Positions 25,624-34,538 are shown, counted from the first letter of the stretch. The stretch is 64,000 bases of DNA from Tistrella mobilis KA081020-065 (GCF_000264455.2 NC_017966.1:310001-374000); one strand, 5' to 3'. Made by a program: numbers and translations. The notes: a model not told the origin generated them from the sequence alone.

Positions 25624-26613
25624 ATGAAGGCCCCGATGTTCCGTCGCCGCCCCGATCCGGATGCCGAGGCCCTGAAGCTTGCCCGCGCCTGGATGGCCCG
25701 CCTGAAATCCGGCGAGGCCACCACCGATGATGCCGCGGCCTTCCGGGCCTGGCGTGCGGCCGATCCGGCCCACGAGGCCGCCTGGGCCGAAACGGTGCGG
25801 CTGTGGGAGGCGAGCGGCGCGGCCGCGGCGGCCGTCCGGCGCCGCGATGTCGCGCCGCGCCGGGCGATGAGCCGCCGCATGGTGCTCGGCGGCGGTGCCG
25901 TCGCCGCCTCGGCGGCGATCACCGGGCTTGGTGCGGTGCGGCTGGGGCTGCTGCCGGCACCGGCGGATCTTCTGGCCGATCATGCGACCGGCACGGGAGA
26001 GCGGCGCGAGATCACCCTGCCCGACGGCAGCCGCGCCGCGCTCGATGCCCGTACTGCACTCGATGTCGACATGGCCCCGGGCCGGCGCCGGCTGACCCTG
26101 ATCCACGGCGCGGCGGTGGTGGATGTTGCAGGCGGGCTGAGCCCGGCGCTGGAAGTCCGGGCCGGCCCGGGCGTGGCGCGCGCGGACGCAGGCAGCTTCA
26201 CCATCCGCCAGATCCCGGTGCCGGCCGACGATCCGGGCGGCATGCGCCGGCGGGTGGTGTGCATCGCAGGCAGCGTGTCGGTCACCGCGGGTGAAACCCG
26301 CGAGCTTCTGCCCGGTCAGGCGGTCGATTACGACGACACCGGCTGCGGCCCGGTGGTGGGCGCCGATGCCGCACTCGAAACCGCGTGGCGGCAGGGGCTG
26401 ATGGTGTTCCGCGACCGGCGGGTGGATGAGATCGTCTTCGAGCTGAACCGCTATCGTCCCGGCCGGGTTATCCTGCTGGACGACACCGCCGCCGCCCGTC
26501 GGTTGAGCGGCGTGTTCCACCTTGACCGCACCGACGAGGTGGTTGCCCATCTGGAACGCATGCTGGCCCTGCCGACCCGCGACCTGCCCGGCGGCATCGT
26601 GCTGATCGGCTGA
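25624..26613 (+). CDS. FecR-like anti-sigma/signal transducer
   Basis: 329 residues from ATG 25624. The N-terminal cytoplasmic part is a DUF4880-type sigma-binding region (ALKLARAWMARLKSGEATTD, AAFRAWRAADPAHEAAWAET). A single hydrophobic segment follows an RRM motif (about 82-105, MSRRMVLGGGAVAASAAITG), giving an inner-membrane protein with a periplasmic C-terminus. The FecR domain has REITLPDGSRAALDARTALD and GSVSVTAGETRELLPGQAVD. The last 70 residues (DEIVFELNRYRPGRVILLDD, LSGVFHLDRTDEVVAHLE) match the STN-like end that contacts TonB receptors. It would relay receptor occupancy to the sigma factor encoded just upstream. Confidence 0.9.
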   Translation: MKAPMFRRRPDPDAEALKLARAWMARLKSGEATTDDAAAFRAWRAADPAHEAAWAETVRLWEASGAAAAAVRRRDVAPRRAMSRRMVLGGGAVAASAAITGLGAVRLGLLPAPADLLADHATGTGERREITLPDGSRAALDARTALDVDMAPGRRRLTLIHGAAVVDVAGGLSPALEVRAGPGVARADAGSFTIRQIPVPADDPGGMRRRVVCIAGSVSVTAGETRELLPGQAVDYDDTGCGPVVGADAALETAWRQGLMVFRDRRVDEIVFELNRYRPGRVILLDDTAAARRLSGVFHLDRTDEVVAHLERMLALPTRDLPGGIVLIG

Positions 26614-26748
26614 CCGGTACCGGTCTCGTATGAAGTTTCGATGACATCCGGGACGAGGCCGCCACGGCCCCTTGGATCAGGCCCCGTGCAGGCGTATGAG
26701 GGCGGCGGTTCCACCCCTTCATCGGCCCCTTCATCGGATGCTCCGCCC

Positions 26749-27423
26749 ATGGCCCCCCGCCCTATGCCACCCGAACGCCCCCTGCCTGCCGAACGCCCGA
26801 AACTTGCCGAAACCGTGATCGACGAGACCGCCAGCCTGCGCGAGGTGGCGCTGGGACGCAGTTGCGAGGTGCTGGCGCGATCGGCGCTCGAATACTGCAC
26901 GCTCGGCGATTACAGCTATCTGGGGCCCGATTGCATGGTGGCGGATGCCGAAATCGGCCGGTTCTGCGCCATTGCGGCGCGAGTCCGGATCGGCGCGCCC
27001 AACCATCCGATGGACCGGCCGAGCCTGCACCGCTTTACCTATTGCCCGGAATATTACGATGCCCGGGCCAGCCGCGACGCTGGCTTCTTTACCGACCGTC
27101 ATGCCGACCGGGTCCGCATCGGCCATGACGTCTGGATCGGCCATGGCGTGACCGTGCTGCCGGGCGTGACGGTGGGCGACGGTGCGGTGCTGGCGGCGGG
27201 CGCCGTGGTCACGAAGGACGTGGCCCCCTATACCATCGTTGGCGGCGTGCCGGCGAAACCGCTCCGCGAGCGGTTTTCGCGCGAGGTCGCGGCGCGGCTC
27301 GCCCGGATCGCGTGGTGGAACTGGCCCTTCGAGGTCATTCTGGAGCGGCTGGAGGATTTCCGGTCGGATGACATCGAAGGGTTCTGTGACCGGTGGGATC
27401 CTGCCCACGACGGCCTGGGGTGA
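26749..27423 (+). CDS. hexapeptide-repeat acyltransferase (phosphonate-type family)
   Basis: 224 residues from ATG 26749; the start is uncertain, because an in-frame ATG at 26641 would add a Pro/Ser-rich stretch without a ribosome site. Left-handed beta-helix repeats are seen in [20 protein letters not shown] and [20 protein letters not shown]. The catalytic-His region and second repeat block read [38 protein letters not shown] and [12 protein letters not shown]. The insert [16 protein letters not shown] is typical of the acetyltransferase family often found in phosphonate operons (TIGR03308-like, from memory). No phn genes are visible here, so the substrate is open. It ends 2 nt before the convergent aminotransferase gene. 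Confidence 0.82.
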   Translation: MAPRPMPPERPLPAERPKLAETVIDETASLREVALGRSCEVLARSALEYCTLGDYSYLGPDCMVADAEIGRFCAIAARVRIGAPNHPMDRPSLHRFTYCPEYYDARASRDAGFFTDRHADRVRIGHDVWIGHGVTVLPGVTVGDGAVLAAGAVVTKDVAPYTIVGGVPAKPLRERFSREVAARLARIAWWNWPFEVILERLEDFRSDDIEGFCDRWDPAHDGLG

Positions 27424-27425
27424 GG

Positions 27426-28676
27426 TCAGGCGGGCAGATCTGCCACCGCGGCGCCGATCCGCTCGATCGCCTGGCGCAGCACCTCGTCGGCGGCAGCGAA
27501 AGACAGGCGCAGATGGCCGGGGCTGCCGAAAGCGGCCCCGGGCACCAGGGCGATGCGGGCCTCGTCCAGCAGCCACCGCGCCACGGCCCGGTCGTCGCCG
27601 AGCCGGGTGCCGCTGCGCGTGGTCCGGCCGATCAGCCCGCCGATATCGGCAAAAGCATAGAAGGCGCCGTCGGGGGCCGGGCAGCTTATGCCGTCGATCG
27701 CGTCCAGCCCGGCGGTGACCAGCCGGCGGCGGCGGTCGAACACCGCCAGATGATCGGCCAGCACCTCCTGCGGCCCGTCGAGTGCCGCGGCCGCCGCCGC
27801 CTGCGACGGCGTGGCGGCGCCGGATGTGCTCTGGCTCTGCACGGCCGCCATGGCCTGGATCAGCGGGGCGGGGCCCGCCCCCCAGCCGATCCGCCAGCCG
27901 GTCATGGCATAGGCCTTGGAGACACCGTTGACGGTCAGCACCCGATCCGCCAGATCGGGCGCCGCTTCGGCCATGGTCGCAAAGCGGCGGCCGTCATAGA
28001 TGATGTGTTCGTAGATGTCGTCCGACAGCACCCAGACTTGCGGATGATCGCAAAGAACCGCCGCCAGGGCCTTGAGATCGCTCGCTGAATAAACCGCACC
28101 GCAGGGGTTGGACGGCGCGTTCAGGATCAGCCAGCGGGTCTTCGGCGTGATCGCGGCTGCGAGTGCCTCAGGGGTCAGCCGGAAGCCGTCCTCGGCCCGC
28201 ATGCGGGGCGAGACCACCCGCCCGCCGGCCAGCGCCACCTGGTCCAGATAGGATGTCCAGAACGGCGCCGGCACGATGACCTCGTCCCCTTCGTCCAGCG
28301 TCGCCATCAGCGCATTGTGGATCACCTGCTTGGCGCCCGAGCCGACGATGATGTTGGCGGGCGTCAGATCCAGCCGGTTGTCGCGGGCATGTTTGGCGAT
28401 GATCGCGGCCTTCAGCGCGGCGGTACCAGTGAGCGGCGCATAGCGCGTGGCGCCGGCCTCCACCGCGGCCGCGGCGGCCTCTCTGATATGGGCGGGGGTC
28501 GGCAGGTCCGGCTCACCGGCGGCCAGCACGATCACGTCGCCACCCATCGCCTGCGCCCGGGCGCCGATCGCCAGAATCTCGGACACGCCGATCCCGCCCA
28601 GCCGCCGGGCCGCGCGAAAGCCGTAAGAAGCCTGTCCGGCCGCCCTGGTGGCGCCGGTGGTGTCGGTCATGGACAT
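27426..28676 (-). CDS. class I/II PLP aminotransferase, candidate 2-aminoadipate aminotransferase
   Basis: 416 residues from ATG 28676. Fold-type I landmarks: VIVLAAGEPDLPTPAHI, TRYAPLTGTAALKAAI, VIVPAPFWTSYLDQV, LNAPSNPCGAVYS (Asn for PLP), VLSDDIYEHIIYDG (Asp and Tyr) and VNGVSKAYAMTGWRIGWGAG with the Schiff-base Lys. The C-terminal Arg (LRLSFA) that binds the substrate carboxylate is present. The sequence alone supports an aspartate/aromatic-type aminotransferase. Its position after an AmaB-like dehydrogenase and a DUF1338 enzyme makes 2-aminoadipate to 2-oxoadipate the most economical role (inference). It is 111 nt downstream of the dehydrogenase gene. Confidence 0.88.
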   Translation of the reverse strand: MSMTDTTGATRAAGQASYGFRAARRLGGIGVSEILAIGARAQAMGGDVIVLAAGEPDLPTPAHIREAAAAAVEAGATRYAPLTGTAALKAAIIAKHARDNRLDLTPANIIVGSGAKQVIHNALMATLDEGDEVIVPAPFWTSYLDQVALAGGRVVSPRMRAEDGFRLTPEALAAAITPKTRWLILNAPSNPCGAVYSASDLKALAAVLCDHPQVWVLSDDIYEHIIYDGRRFATMAEAAPDLADRVLTVNGVSKAYAMTGWRIGWGAGPAPLIQAMAAVQSQSTSGAATPSQAAAAAALDGPQEVLADHLAVFDRRRRLVTAGLDAIDGISCPAPDGAFYAFADIGGLIGRTTRSGTRLGDDRAVARWLLDEARIALVPGAAFGSPGHLRLSFAAADEVLRQAIERIGAAVADLPA

Positions 28677-28787
28677 GTCGGGTCTCCGGAGGAGAAGAGC
28701 GGGGGGTGGGGGTAAGAAAAAGGCGGGTGCCGTGTGGTGTGGCGACCCGCCTTGCCTGTGCGTCATGGGGGGCAGATCCCCCCCTCC

Positions 28788-30317
28788 TCAGATATCGAAG
28801 GTGACGCCCTGGGCGAGCGGCAGCGTGCTGCCGTAATTGATGGTGTTGGTCGCCCGGCGCATATAGGCCTTCCAGGCGTCGGAGCCCGCCTCGCGGCCGC
28901 CGCCGGTTTCCTTTTCGCCGCCGAAGGCGCCGCCGATTTCGGCGCCCGAGGGGCCGATATTGACATTGGCGATGCCGCAATCGGATCCGGCGGCCGACAG
29001 GAAGCGTTCGGCGTCGCGCAGATCATTGGTGAAGATCGACGAGGCCAGGCCCTGGGGCACGTCGTTCTGGGCGGCGATCGCCTCGGCCAGATCGTCATGG
29101 CGCAGCACGTAGAGGATCGGCGCGAAGGTCTCGTGACGGACGATATCGGCCTGGGCCGGCATCTCGACCAGGGCCGGGCGGCGATACTGGCCCTGGCCCA
29201 TCACCTCGACCACCTCGCCGCCATGGACGGTGCCGCCGGCGGCGCGGGCCGCCTCCAGCGCGGCATCCATGGCGCGGGCGGCATCGGCATCGATCAGCGG
29301 CCCGACCAGCACCCCGGCCTCGCGCGGGTCGCCGACCTTCACCGAGGCATAGGCGGCCTTCAGCCGGGTGACGAAGCCGTCATAGATCGAGCCATGCAGG
29401 AACAGGCGGCGCAGCGTGGTGCAGCGCTGGCCGGCGGTGCCCATGGCGGCGAAAGCGATGCCGCGCAGCGCCAGTTCCAGATCGGCCGAAGGCTGCAGGA
29501 TCGCGGCATTGTTGCCGCCGAGTTCCAGGATGGCCCGACCGAAACGTTCCGCGACCCGGGGGCCGACCTTGCGGCCCATGGCGGTGGAGCCGGTGGCGGA
29601 AATCACCGGCACCCGGCGGTCGTCGACCAGCTTTTCGCCGATCTCGCGCCCGCCGATCAGCAGCGAGGCCAGCCCTGCGGGCACCTTGCCATGGCGCCTG
29701 GCCGCCTTTTCGAACAGGGCGGTGACGGCCAGCGCGGTCAGCAGGGTCTTTTCCGACGGCTTCCAGATCACCGGGTCGCCGCAGACGAAGGCGAGTGCGG
29801 CATTCCACGACCAGACCGCGACCGGGAAGTTGAAGGCGGTGATCACGCCCACCGGGCCGATCGGGTGCCAGGTTTCCATCATCCGGTGGTCCGGGCGCTC
29901 GGTGGCGATGGTCAGGCCGTGGAGCTGACGCGACAGGCCGACCGCGAAGTCGCAGATGTCGATCATCTCCTGAACCTCGCCCAGCCCCTCGGCCGGCACC
30001 TTGCCGGCTTCCAGGGTCACCAGCCGGCCCAGATCTTCCTTGGCGGCGCGCAGCTCTTCGCCCAGCAGGGCGACCAGCCGGCCGCGCTCGGGCGCCGGCA
30101 CCAGGCGCCAGGCCTTGAAGGCCTCTGCCGCGCCGGCGATCGCCGCCTCGGCCTCGGCCGGGGTGGTGTCGGTCAGCCGGGCGATCTCGGCACCGTCCAG
30201 CGGCGAGCGGGCGATGCGGTCACCGCCCGACAGCCGCGCCGGATCCACCCCCAATCGGGCGAGGACGGCACGGGCATCGTCGGCAGGGCTGAGCCGGGTC
30301 TCGGTCTCGCGGGTCAT
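28788..30317 (-). CDS. amaB: ALDH7-family 2-aminoadipate-6-semialdehyde dehydrogenase
   Basis: 509 residues from ATG 30317, preceded by AGGAGTT. Aldehyde dehydrogenase core: GVITAFNFPVAVWSWNAALA, ISATGSTAMGRKVG (NAD contact), LELGGNNAAI (general-base Glu) and GTAGQRCTTLRRLF (catalytic Cys). The C-terminal NIGPSGAEIGGAFGGEKETG followed by SDAWKAYMRRATNTINYG is the hallmark of the ALDH7A1/AmaB clade, which oxidises 2-aminoadipate semialdehyde (in equilibrium with piperideine-6-carboxylate) to 2-aminoadipate in lysine degradation. The flanking aminotransferase and DUF1338 genes supply the following two steps, which strengthens the call. Start codons further upstream would add a Pro/Arg-rich leader and are rejected. 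Confidence 0.92.
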   Translation of the reverse strand: MTRETETRLSPADDARAVLARLGVDPARLSGGDRIARSPLDGAEIARLTDTTPAEAEAAIAGAAEAFKAWRLVPAPERGRLVALLGEELRAAKEDLGRLVTLEAGKVPAEGLGEVQEMIDICDFAVGLSRQLHGLTIATERPDHRMMETWHPIGPVGVITAFNFPVAVWSWNAALAFVCGDPVIWKPSEKTLLTALAVTALFEKAARRHGKVPAGLASLLIGGREIGEKLVDDRRVPVISATGSTAMGRKVGPRVAERFGRAILELGGNNAAILQPSADLELALRGIAFAAMGTAGQRCTTLRRLFLHGSIYDGFVTRLKAAYASVKVGDPREAGVLVGPLIDADAARAMDAALEAARAAGGTVHGGEVVEVMGQGQYRRPALVEMPAQADIVRHETFAPILYVLRHDDLAEAIAAQNDVPQGLASSIFTNDLRDAERFLSAAGSDCGIANVNIGPSGAEIGGAFGGEKETGGGREAGSDAWKAYMRRATNTINYGSTLPLAQGVTFDI

Positions 30318-30686
30318 GGCGCTCTGAACTCCTGGGTCGTGATCTTGTCCGGACGCGCCGGGCCGCCTCTTCAGGACGGGCCGACCGGCGCAATGGGCTG
30401 GCGGCATCATAGGGCGGGGCGGGGCGGCAGGCACGTGGCATTCGTGCCTGCCGAGGGGCGCACCCGATCATTCCCTGGGGAAATGATACCGTTAAAACAA
30501 TAAATTACGGGCGAGAACTCGCGTTCCGACGTCAGAACCCGCCGCATCGGGCCGATGGCCACCCATCGGCCCAGCCGCCATTGAGGCGGCGGCCAAGGCC
30601 ACGGTAGTGGCCGCCCGGCGAGGGACTAACAGACTCCGGCGGCCAAGGCCACGGTAGCGCCCGCCCGGCGAGGGCCAAACAGACTC
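30318..30686. other. 369-nt intergenic region between DUF1338 and amaB-like genes
   Basis: Both neighbours are read leftward. The left part (about 30480-30515) is AT-rich (AAATGATACCGTTAAAACAA) and is the likely amaB promoter zone, although no well-spaced boxes could be fixed. The right part, 30573-30686, is the second copy of the REP-like repeat. No gene seen. Confidence 0.5.
30573..30686. repeat. REP-like tandem repeat, locus B (two units)
   Basis: Same design as 7171-7285: GCCGCCATTG, then GGCGGCGGCCAAGG, a hairpin and CGAGGGACTAACAGACTC, followed by a second unit GGCGGCCAAGG...CGAGGGCCAAACAGACTC. The first unit stem is GGCCAC/GTGGCC, a compensatory variant of the locus A stems; the second unit stem (GGCCAC/GCGCCC) is imperfect. 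The block abuts the stop of the DUF1338 gene, so both loci lie at the 3' end of a leftward gene. Confidence 0.75.
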
Positions 30687-31736
30687 CTACGCCGCCGCGG
30701 TCATCTTGAAGATGCCCTGGGCATTGCTGCTGTCGAAGCCCAGATCCAGCCGCCGGCCGGTTTCGGTCGCCAGTGTGTCGGGCAGGGGGTCGCGGGTGAT
30801 GAACTCGTAGAAGCTGCCCGGCACGATGCGGGTGACGGTGGCGCCCGCCGCATCCCGGAACGGCCGTGCCACCTCGGCGGCGCGATAGGCAGTCTGGCGC
30901 ACCCGGCCCGAGGCCGAGACTTCGACCTTGTCCTTGATCGGCCGGCCGGCGGCGCGCTCGGCCTCGGCCAGGGCGTCGACATCGGCCACGCGGTCGGTGG
31001 CGTGGTTGAAGGCGTTGCCCTCGGTCGCGATCCAGGCCATTTCGGCCGACTGCGCCTTCAACGCCTCGTAATCGGCCAGCGCCGGCACCCCGTGCTGGCG
31101 GTCGAAACAGGCGACCAGCACCGGCAGCAGGGCGGTTGCGGTCTCGATGTCCAGCGTGCCTTCCGCCGCCAGCCGGTCCAGCGCGGCGGCGGCCTCAGCC
31201 GTCAGCGGATCGCGCGAACTGCCGGTCACCCGCAGCACCGCCGCCTCGAAATCGGGGCCGAAGCGTTCGGGGTGCAGCTCGCTCACGAAGAACTGGGCGA
31301 TGTCCTCGGGCAGATCTTTCTGGGCATAGGACCGGCCGGTCATCTTCAGCCGGTCGAGCGGATAATGCCCGACCTGGGCATAGCCCAGCGGCTCCAGGAT
31401 GCGGGTGATCGCGGCTTCGCCGGCCGGCAGGGCGCCCTGGCCGGCCATCGCCACCGTGCGCACGGCGCCGTGATCGTGGCAGAGCGTGCCGCCGGCCGCC
31501 ACCCGTTCCGCCACATAGGCCGCCGCGGCCGGCACCCGGTCGATCAGATCGGCGAAGAGCAGCATGTTCAGCGCCTGGGCGATCACGGCGCGCGAGGCGC
31601 GGTCGCCGGTGGCGCCGGCCAGCGCCGGATGCACGACCATGGTGGTCATCAGGCCGTCGGTCCGCGCGGGGCCGGCGACGGAGGCGACGAGGCGGTGGAG
31701 CACGGTCGTGTCACGGGCGGTCATCTGCACACTCAT
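30687..31736 (-). CDS. DUF1338 protein, candidate 2-oxoadipate dioxygenase/decarboxylase
   Basis: 349 residues from ATG 31736 (345 from the in-frame ATG 31724; the ribosome site fits neither well). DUF1338/HglS family features: LCHDHGAVRTVAM near residue 85, which supplies the first metal His, FNHATDRVADVDAL (second His region) and GSFYEFITRDPLPD (Glu). Family knowledge: HglS-type enzymes are Fe(II) proteins converting 2-oxoadipate to 2-hydroxyglutarate in lysine catabolism, and short plant homologues of similar size act likewise. It lies upstream of the AmaB-like and aminotransferase genes and divergent from a LysR gene, which fits that pathway well. The metal-ligand assignment is by eye. 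Confidence 0.82.
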   Translation of the reverse strand: MSVQMTARDTTVLHRLVASVAGPARTDGLMTTMVVHPALAGATGDRASRAVIAQALNMLLFADLIDRVPAAAAYVAERVAAGGTLCHDHGAVRTVAMAGQGALPAGEAAITRILEPLGYAQVGHYPLDRLKMTGRSYAQKDLPEDIAQFFVSELHPERFGPDFEAAVLRVTGSSRDPLTAEAAAALDRLAAEGTLDIETATALLPVLVACFDRQHGVPALADYEALKAQSAEMAWIATEGNAFNHATDRVADVDALAEAERAAGRPIKDKVEVSASGRVRQTAYRAAEVARPFRDAAGATVTRIVPGSFYEFITRDPLPDTLATETGRRLDLGFDSSNAQGIFKMTAAA

Positions 31737-31841
31737 TCCTGATGGGCCGGAAAGCCCTGACGGGCGATGTCTCGGATGTCGGGCCGCGGGGGGTGCCCGA
31801 CGCCAGGGATCGTGCGATACTGACGGCTGGTTTGGGAAACG

Positions 31842-32789
31842 ATGAATAATGGGGAGGTCATGAGTTTCGGGAATGATCTGCCGTCGAAGCGCGGGCTGAT
31901 CCCGTCGCTCGGCGCGCTGCTGGCTTTCGAGGCCGCCGCCCGGCATGAGAGCTTCACCCGCGCCGCCACCGAGCTGAACCTCACCCAGGGCGCCGTCAGC
32001 CGCCAGATCCGCCAGATCGAGGATCAGCTTGGTCTGGCGCTGTTCGTGCGCGTGCGCCAACGGGTCACGCTCACCGATGCCGGCCGGCTCTATCTGGGCG
32101 ATGTCCGCCGCGCCCTGGTCGATCTGGGCGAGGCGACCCACCGGGTGATGGCGCTGGCCGGCCGCGGCCGGATCCTGAACCTCGCCACGCTGCCCACCTT
32201 CGCCACCCGCTGGCTGGTGCCGCGGCTGCCGGATTTTTTCGCCCGCCATCCTGATATCTCGATCAATTTCTCGACCCGGCTGTCGCCCTTCGATTTCACG
32301 GCCGATCCCTTCGATGCCGCGATCCATTACGGCCGTGCCGACTGGGCCGGCGCCACCGCGCACCATCTGATGCGCGAGGTGATCGTGCCGGTCGCAAGCC
32401 CGGTCTGGCGCGCCGCCCATGCCCCCGACCGCCTGGAAGACCTGGCCCGCCTGCCGCTGCTGCAGCAATCCACCCGCCCGGCCGCCTGGCCGGCCTGGTT
32501 CGCGGCTCAGGGGCTGGAGGCCCCGGAAACCGTGCGCGGCATGGTCTTCGAACAGTTCGCGATGATCGCCCAGGCGGCTGCCTCGGGTCTCGGCGCCGCC
32601 CTGCTGCCCCGCCTGCTGATCGAAGACGACCTCGCCACCGGCCGCCTCGAAGTCCTGTTCGACCGCGCGATCGTGCCCGACGAGGCCTATTGGATCGTCA
32701 TCCCCGACGCCAAGGCCGGCCAGCCGGCGGTGGAGGCGTTCCGGCGGTGGATTGTGGGGGCAGCGGGGCATTCCGAGGGCGGGTCGTAA
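31842..32789 (+). CDS. LysR family transcriptional regulator
   Basis: 315 residues. Winged-helix domain: PSLGALLAFEAAARHESFTR, AATELNLTQGAVSRQIRQIE and LGLALFVRVRQRVTLTDAGR. The effector domain follows (LNLATLPTFATRWLVPRLPD, DAAIHYGRADWAGATAHHLM, QAAASGLGAALLPRLLIEDD), in the GcvA-like group. ATG 31842 has GGGAAA just upstream; ATG 31860 has GGGGAGG only 2 nt away, so the first is preferred. It is transcribed away from the DUF1338 gene across a 105-nt gap, so control of the lysine-type catabolic genes is likely (inference). Confidence 0.9.
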   Translation: MNNGEVMSFGNDLPSKRGLIPSLGALLAFEAAARHESFTRAATELNLTQGAVSRQIRQIEDQLGLALFVRVRQRVTLTDAGRLYLGDVRRALVDLGEATHRVMALAGRGRILNLATLPTFATRWLVPRLPDFFARHPDISINFSTRLSPFDFTADPFDAAIHYGRADWAGATAHHLMREVIVPVASPVWRAAHAPDRLEDLARLPLLQQSTRPAAWPAWFAAQGLEAPETVRGMVFEQFAMIAQAAASGLGAALLPRLLIEDDLATGRLEVLFDRAIVPDEAYWIVIPDAKAGQPAVEAFRRWIVGAAGHSEGGS

Positions 32790-32893
32790 CAAATCGTGGA
32801 CGGCCCTCGCGTGCGGGATCTTCCGGCCCCACACTCATGTTGAACAAGGCGGGGACACATCCGCCCTCGACGAACAACGGAGCATCGAGCGCC

Positions 32894-33699
32894 ATGATCA
32901 AGACCATGTTGGGAGCGGCCGGCACGCCTGCGCTGGCGGTAGAGACCGTACCGGCCCTGAGAGAGGTGCGGGTGGGGGAGGTGCTGGATGGGGTGGTGGA
33001 GATCGAAGGCGGGGTTGCGGCCCTGCATATCGCGCGGGTGACGCTGGATCTGGTGGTCAGGGCCCTGATCCATCCCGATCCGCGCCGGCAGCCGAAAGGT
33101 GAGGGGGAGGCGGGTGAGGGGGAGCACGCGCCCGAGCCCCATCACGGTCTGATCATGATCGCGGCCGAGACCATCGCCACCGATCTGACGCTCGACCCCG
33201 GCAGCTGCTGGCCCTGCCGTTCGCGATCGAGATCCCGGCCCATGCGCCGCTGTCGCTGGGCGTGTCCACCGCCGGGCTGCGCACGCGGGTGGAGGTGGAT
33301 GGCGCCCAGGACGGCGCCGATGGCGACGCCATCCGCATTCTGCCCGATCGCTGGACCGGTGCGGTGCTCGATGCCATGGAGCATCTGGATTTCCGCCTGG
33401 CCGAGGCCGAGGTGGAGCATGTGCCGGGCGATGCCTGCCCCTTCTTCCAGACCTTCGTCTTCCGGCCGATGTCGCTGCGCGATCTGCGGGTGGAATGCAT
33501 CGACCTCGCCTTCCGCCCCCGGGACCATGGCGTGCATGTCGACATCGTGGTCGACAATCGCGGCAGCCTGTTCACCGCCGCCCGCGAAAGCCGGGTCGGG
33601 CTCGATATCGACGACGAGCTGCTCGACATGGGCACCGATGCCGTGGCCGGGCTGCTGCGGGAGGAAATCGACCGGCTGAAAGGCCCGATCGTCGCCTGA
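32894..33699 (+). pseudogene. Spo0M-like (arrestin-fold) protein gene, frameshifted as read
   Basis: From ATG 32894 one frame encodes MIKTMLGAAGTPALAVETVP and VLDGVVEIEGGVAALHIARV, the start of a Spo0M-family protein, up to about 33200 (TLDLDPG-like end). The rest continues in another frame: ALPFAIEIPAHAPLSLGVST, ILPDRWTGAVLDAMEHLDFR and PFFQTFVFRPMSLRDLRVEC, ending at 33699. One base is missing (or two extra) near 33196-33202. Repaired, the protein has about 268 residues, normal for the family. Spo0M proteins have two arrestin-like beta sandwiches; their role outside Bacillus sporulation control is unclear. Both halves look well preserved, so recent damage or a sequencing error is more likely than long decay. 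Confidence 0.75.
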
Positions 33700-33827
33700 G
33701 CGGGGCGGCTGCGGTCCGGATTCGTGCGGTCTGCGAACATCGACCGCAGGTCGTGCACATCATCTTGACCATGCGGGGGTTCGACCGTGAGATGGGCGCA
33801 TCCCTGGCCCATACGGAACCCCGCCCG

Positions 33828-34538
33828 ATGATCGACAAACAGGTCCCCGACCCCGCCACCGCGGTGGCCGACATCCCCGACGGTGCCACCGTCCTGATCG
33901 GCGGCTTCGGCGAGGCCGGCAGCCCGATCGAGCTGATCCATGCGCTGATCGACCAGGGCGCCCGCGATCTTGTGGTGGTCAACAACAACACCGGCAATGG
34001 CCGCGTCGGTCTGGCGGCGCTGATCGGCGCAGGCCGGGTGCGGAAGATGATCTGTTCCTACCCGCGCTCGTCGAATTCCGAAACCTTCCCCGATCTGTAC
34101 CGGGCGGGAAAGATCGAGCTGGAACTCGTCCCCCAGGGCACGCTGGCCGAGCGGATCCGCGCGGGCGGTGCCGGCATTCCCGCCTTCTTCACCGCAACCG
34201 GCGTCGGCACCGTGCTGGCCGAGGGCAAGGAGGTCCGCGAGATCCGCGGCCGCCGCTATGTGCTGGAAGAGGCGATCACCGCCGATTACGCCCTGGTGCG
34301 GGCCGAGCGCGCCGACCGGCTGGGCAATCTGGTCTACAACAAGGCGGCGCGCAATTTCGGCCCGATCATGTGCCAGGCGGCCCGGGTCGCGATCGTCCAG
34401 GTCCGCGAGATCGTCGCCGTCGGCGCCATCGATCCGGAACACGTCATCACCCCCGGCATCTTCGTCGACCGGGTGGTCGCCATCGCCGATCCGGCGCAGG
34501 AATCCGTATTGGTTGCCCGCGGGGAGCAGTATCCATGA
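33828..34538 (+). CDS. pcaI: 3-oxoadipate CoA-transferase subunit A (PcaI-like)
   Basis: 236 residues from ATG 33828; an in-frame ATG at 33792 is possible. Family I CoA-transferase alpha subunit: GATVLIGGFGEAGSPIELIH (Gly-rich CoA loop), DLVVVNNNTGNGRVGLAALI, RVRKMICSYPRSSNSETFPD, ELELVPQGTLAERIRAGGAG and NKAARNFGPIMCQAARVA. The NNNTGNG and PQGTLAERIRAGGAG blocks favour PcaI over the acetoacetate enzyme. With PcaJ it moves CoA from succinyl-CoA to 3-oxoadipate in the beta-ketoadipate pathway. No other pca genes are in view, so a related beta-keto acid is also possible. Confidence 0.88.
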   Translation: MIDKQVPDPATAVADIPDGATVLIGGFGEAGSPIELIHALIDQGARDLVVVNNNTGNGRVGLAALIGAGRVRKMICSYPRSSNSETFPDLYRAGKIELELVPQGTLAERIRAGGAGIPAFFTATGVGTVLAEGKEVREIRGRRYVLEEAITADYALVRAERADRLGNLVYNKAARNFGPIMCQAARVAIVQVREIVAVGAIDPEHVITPGIFVDRVVAIADPAQESVLVARGEQYP

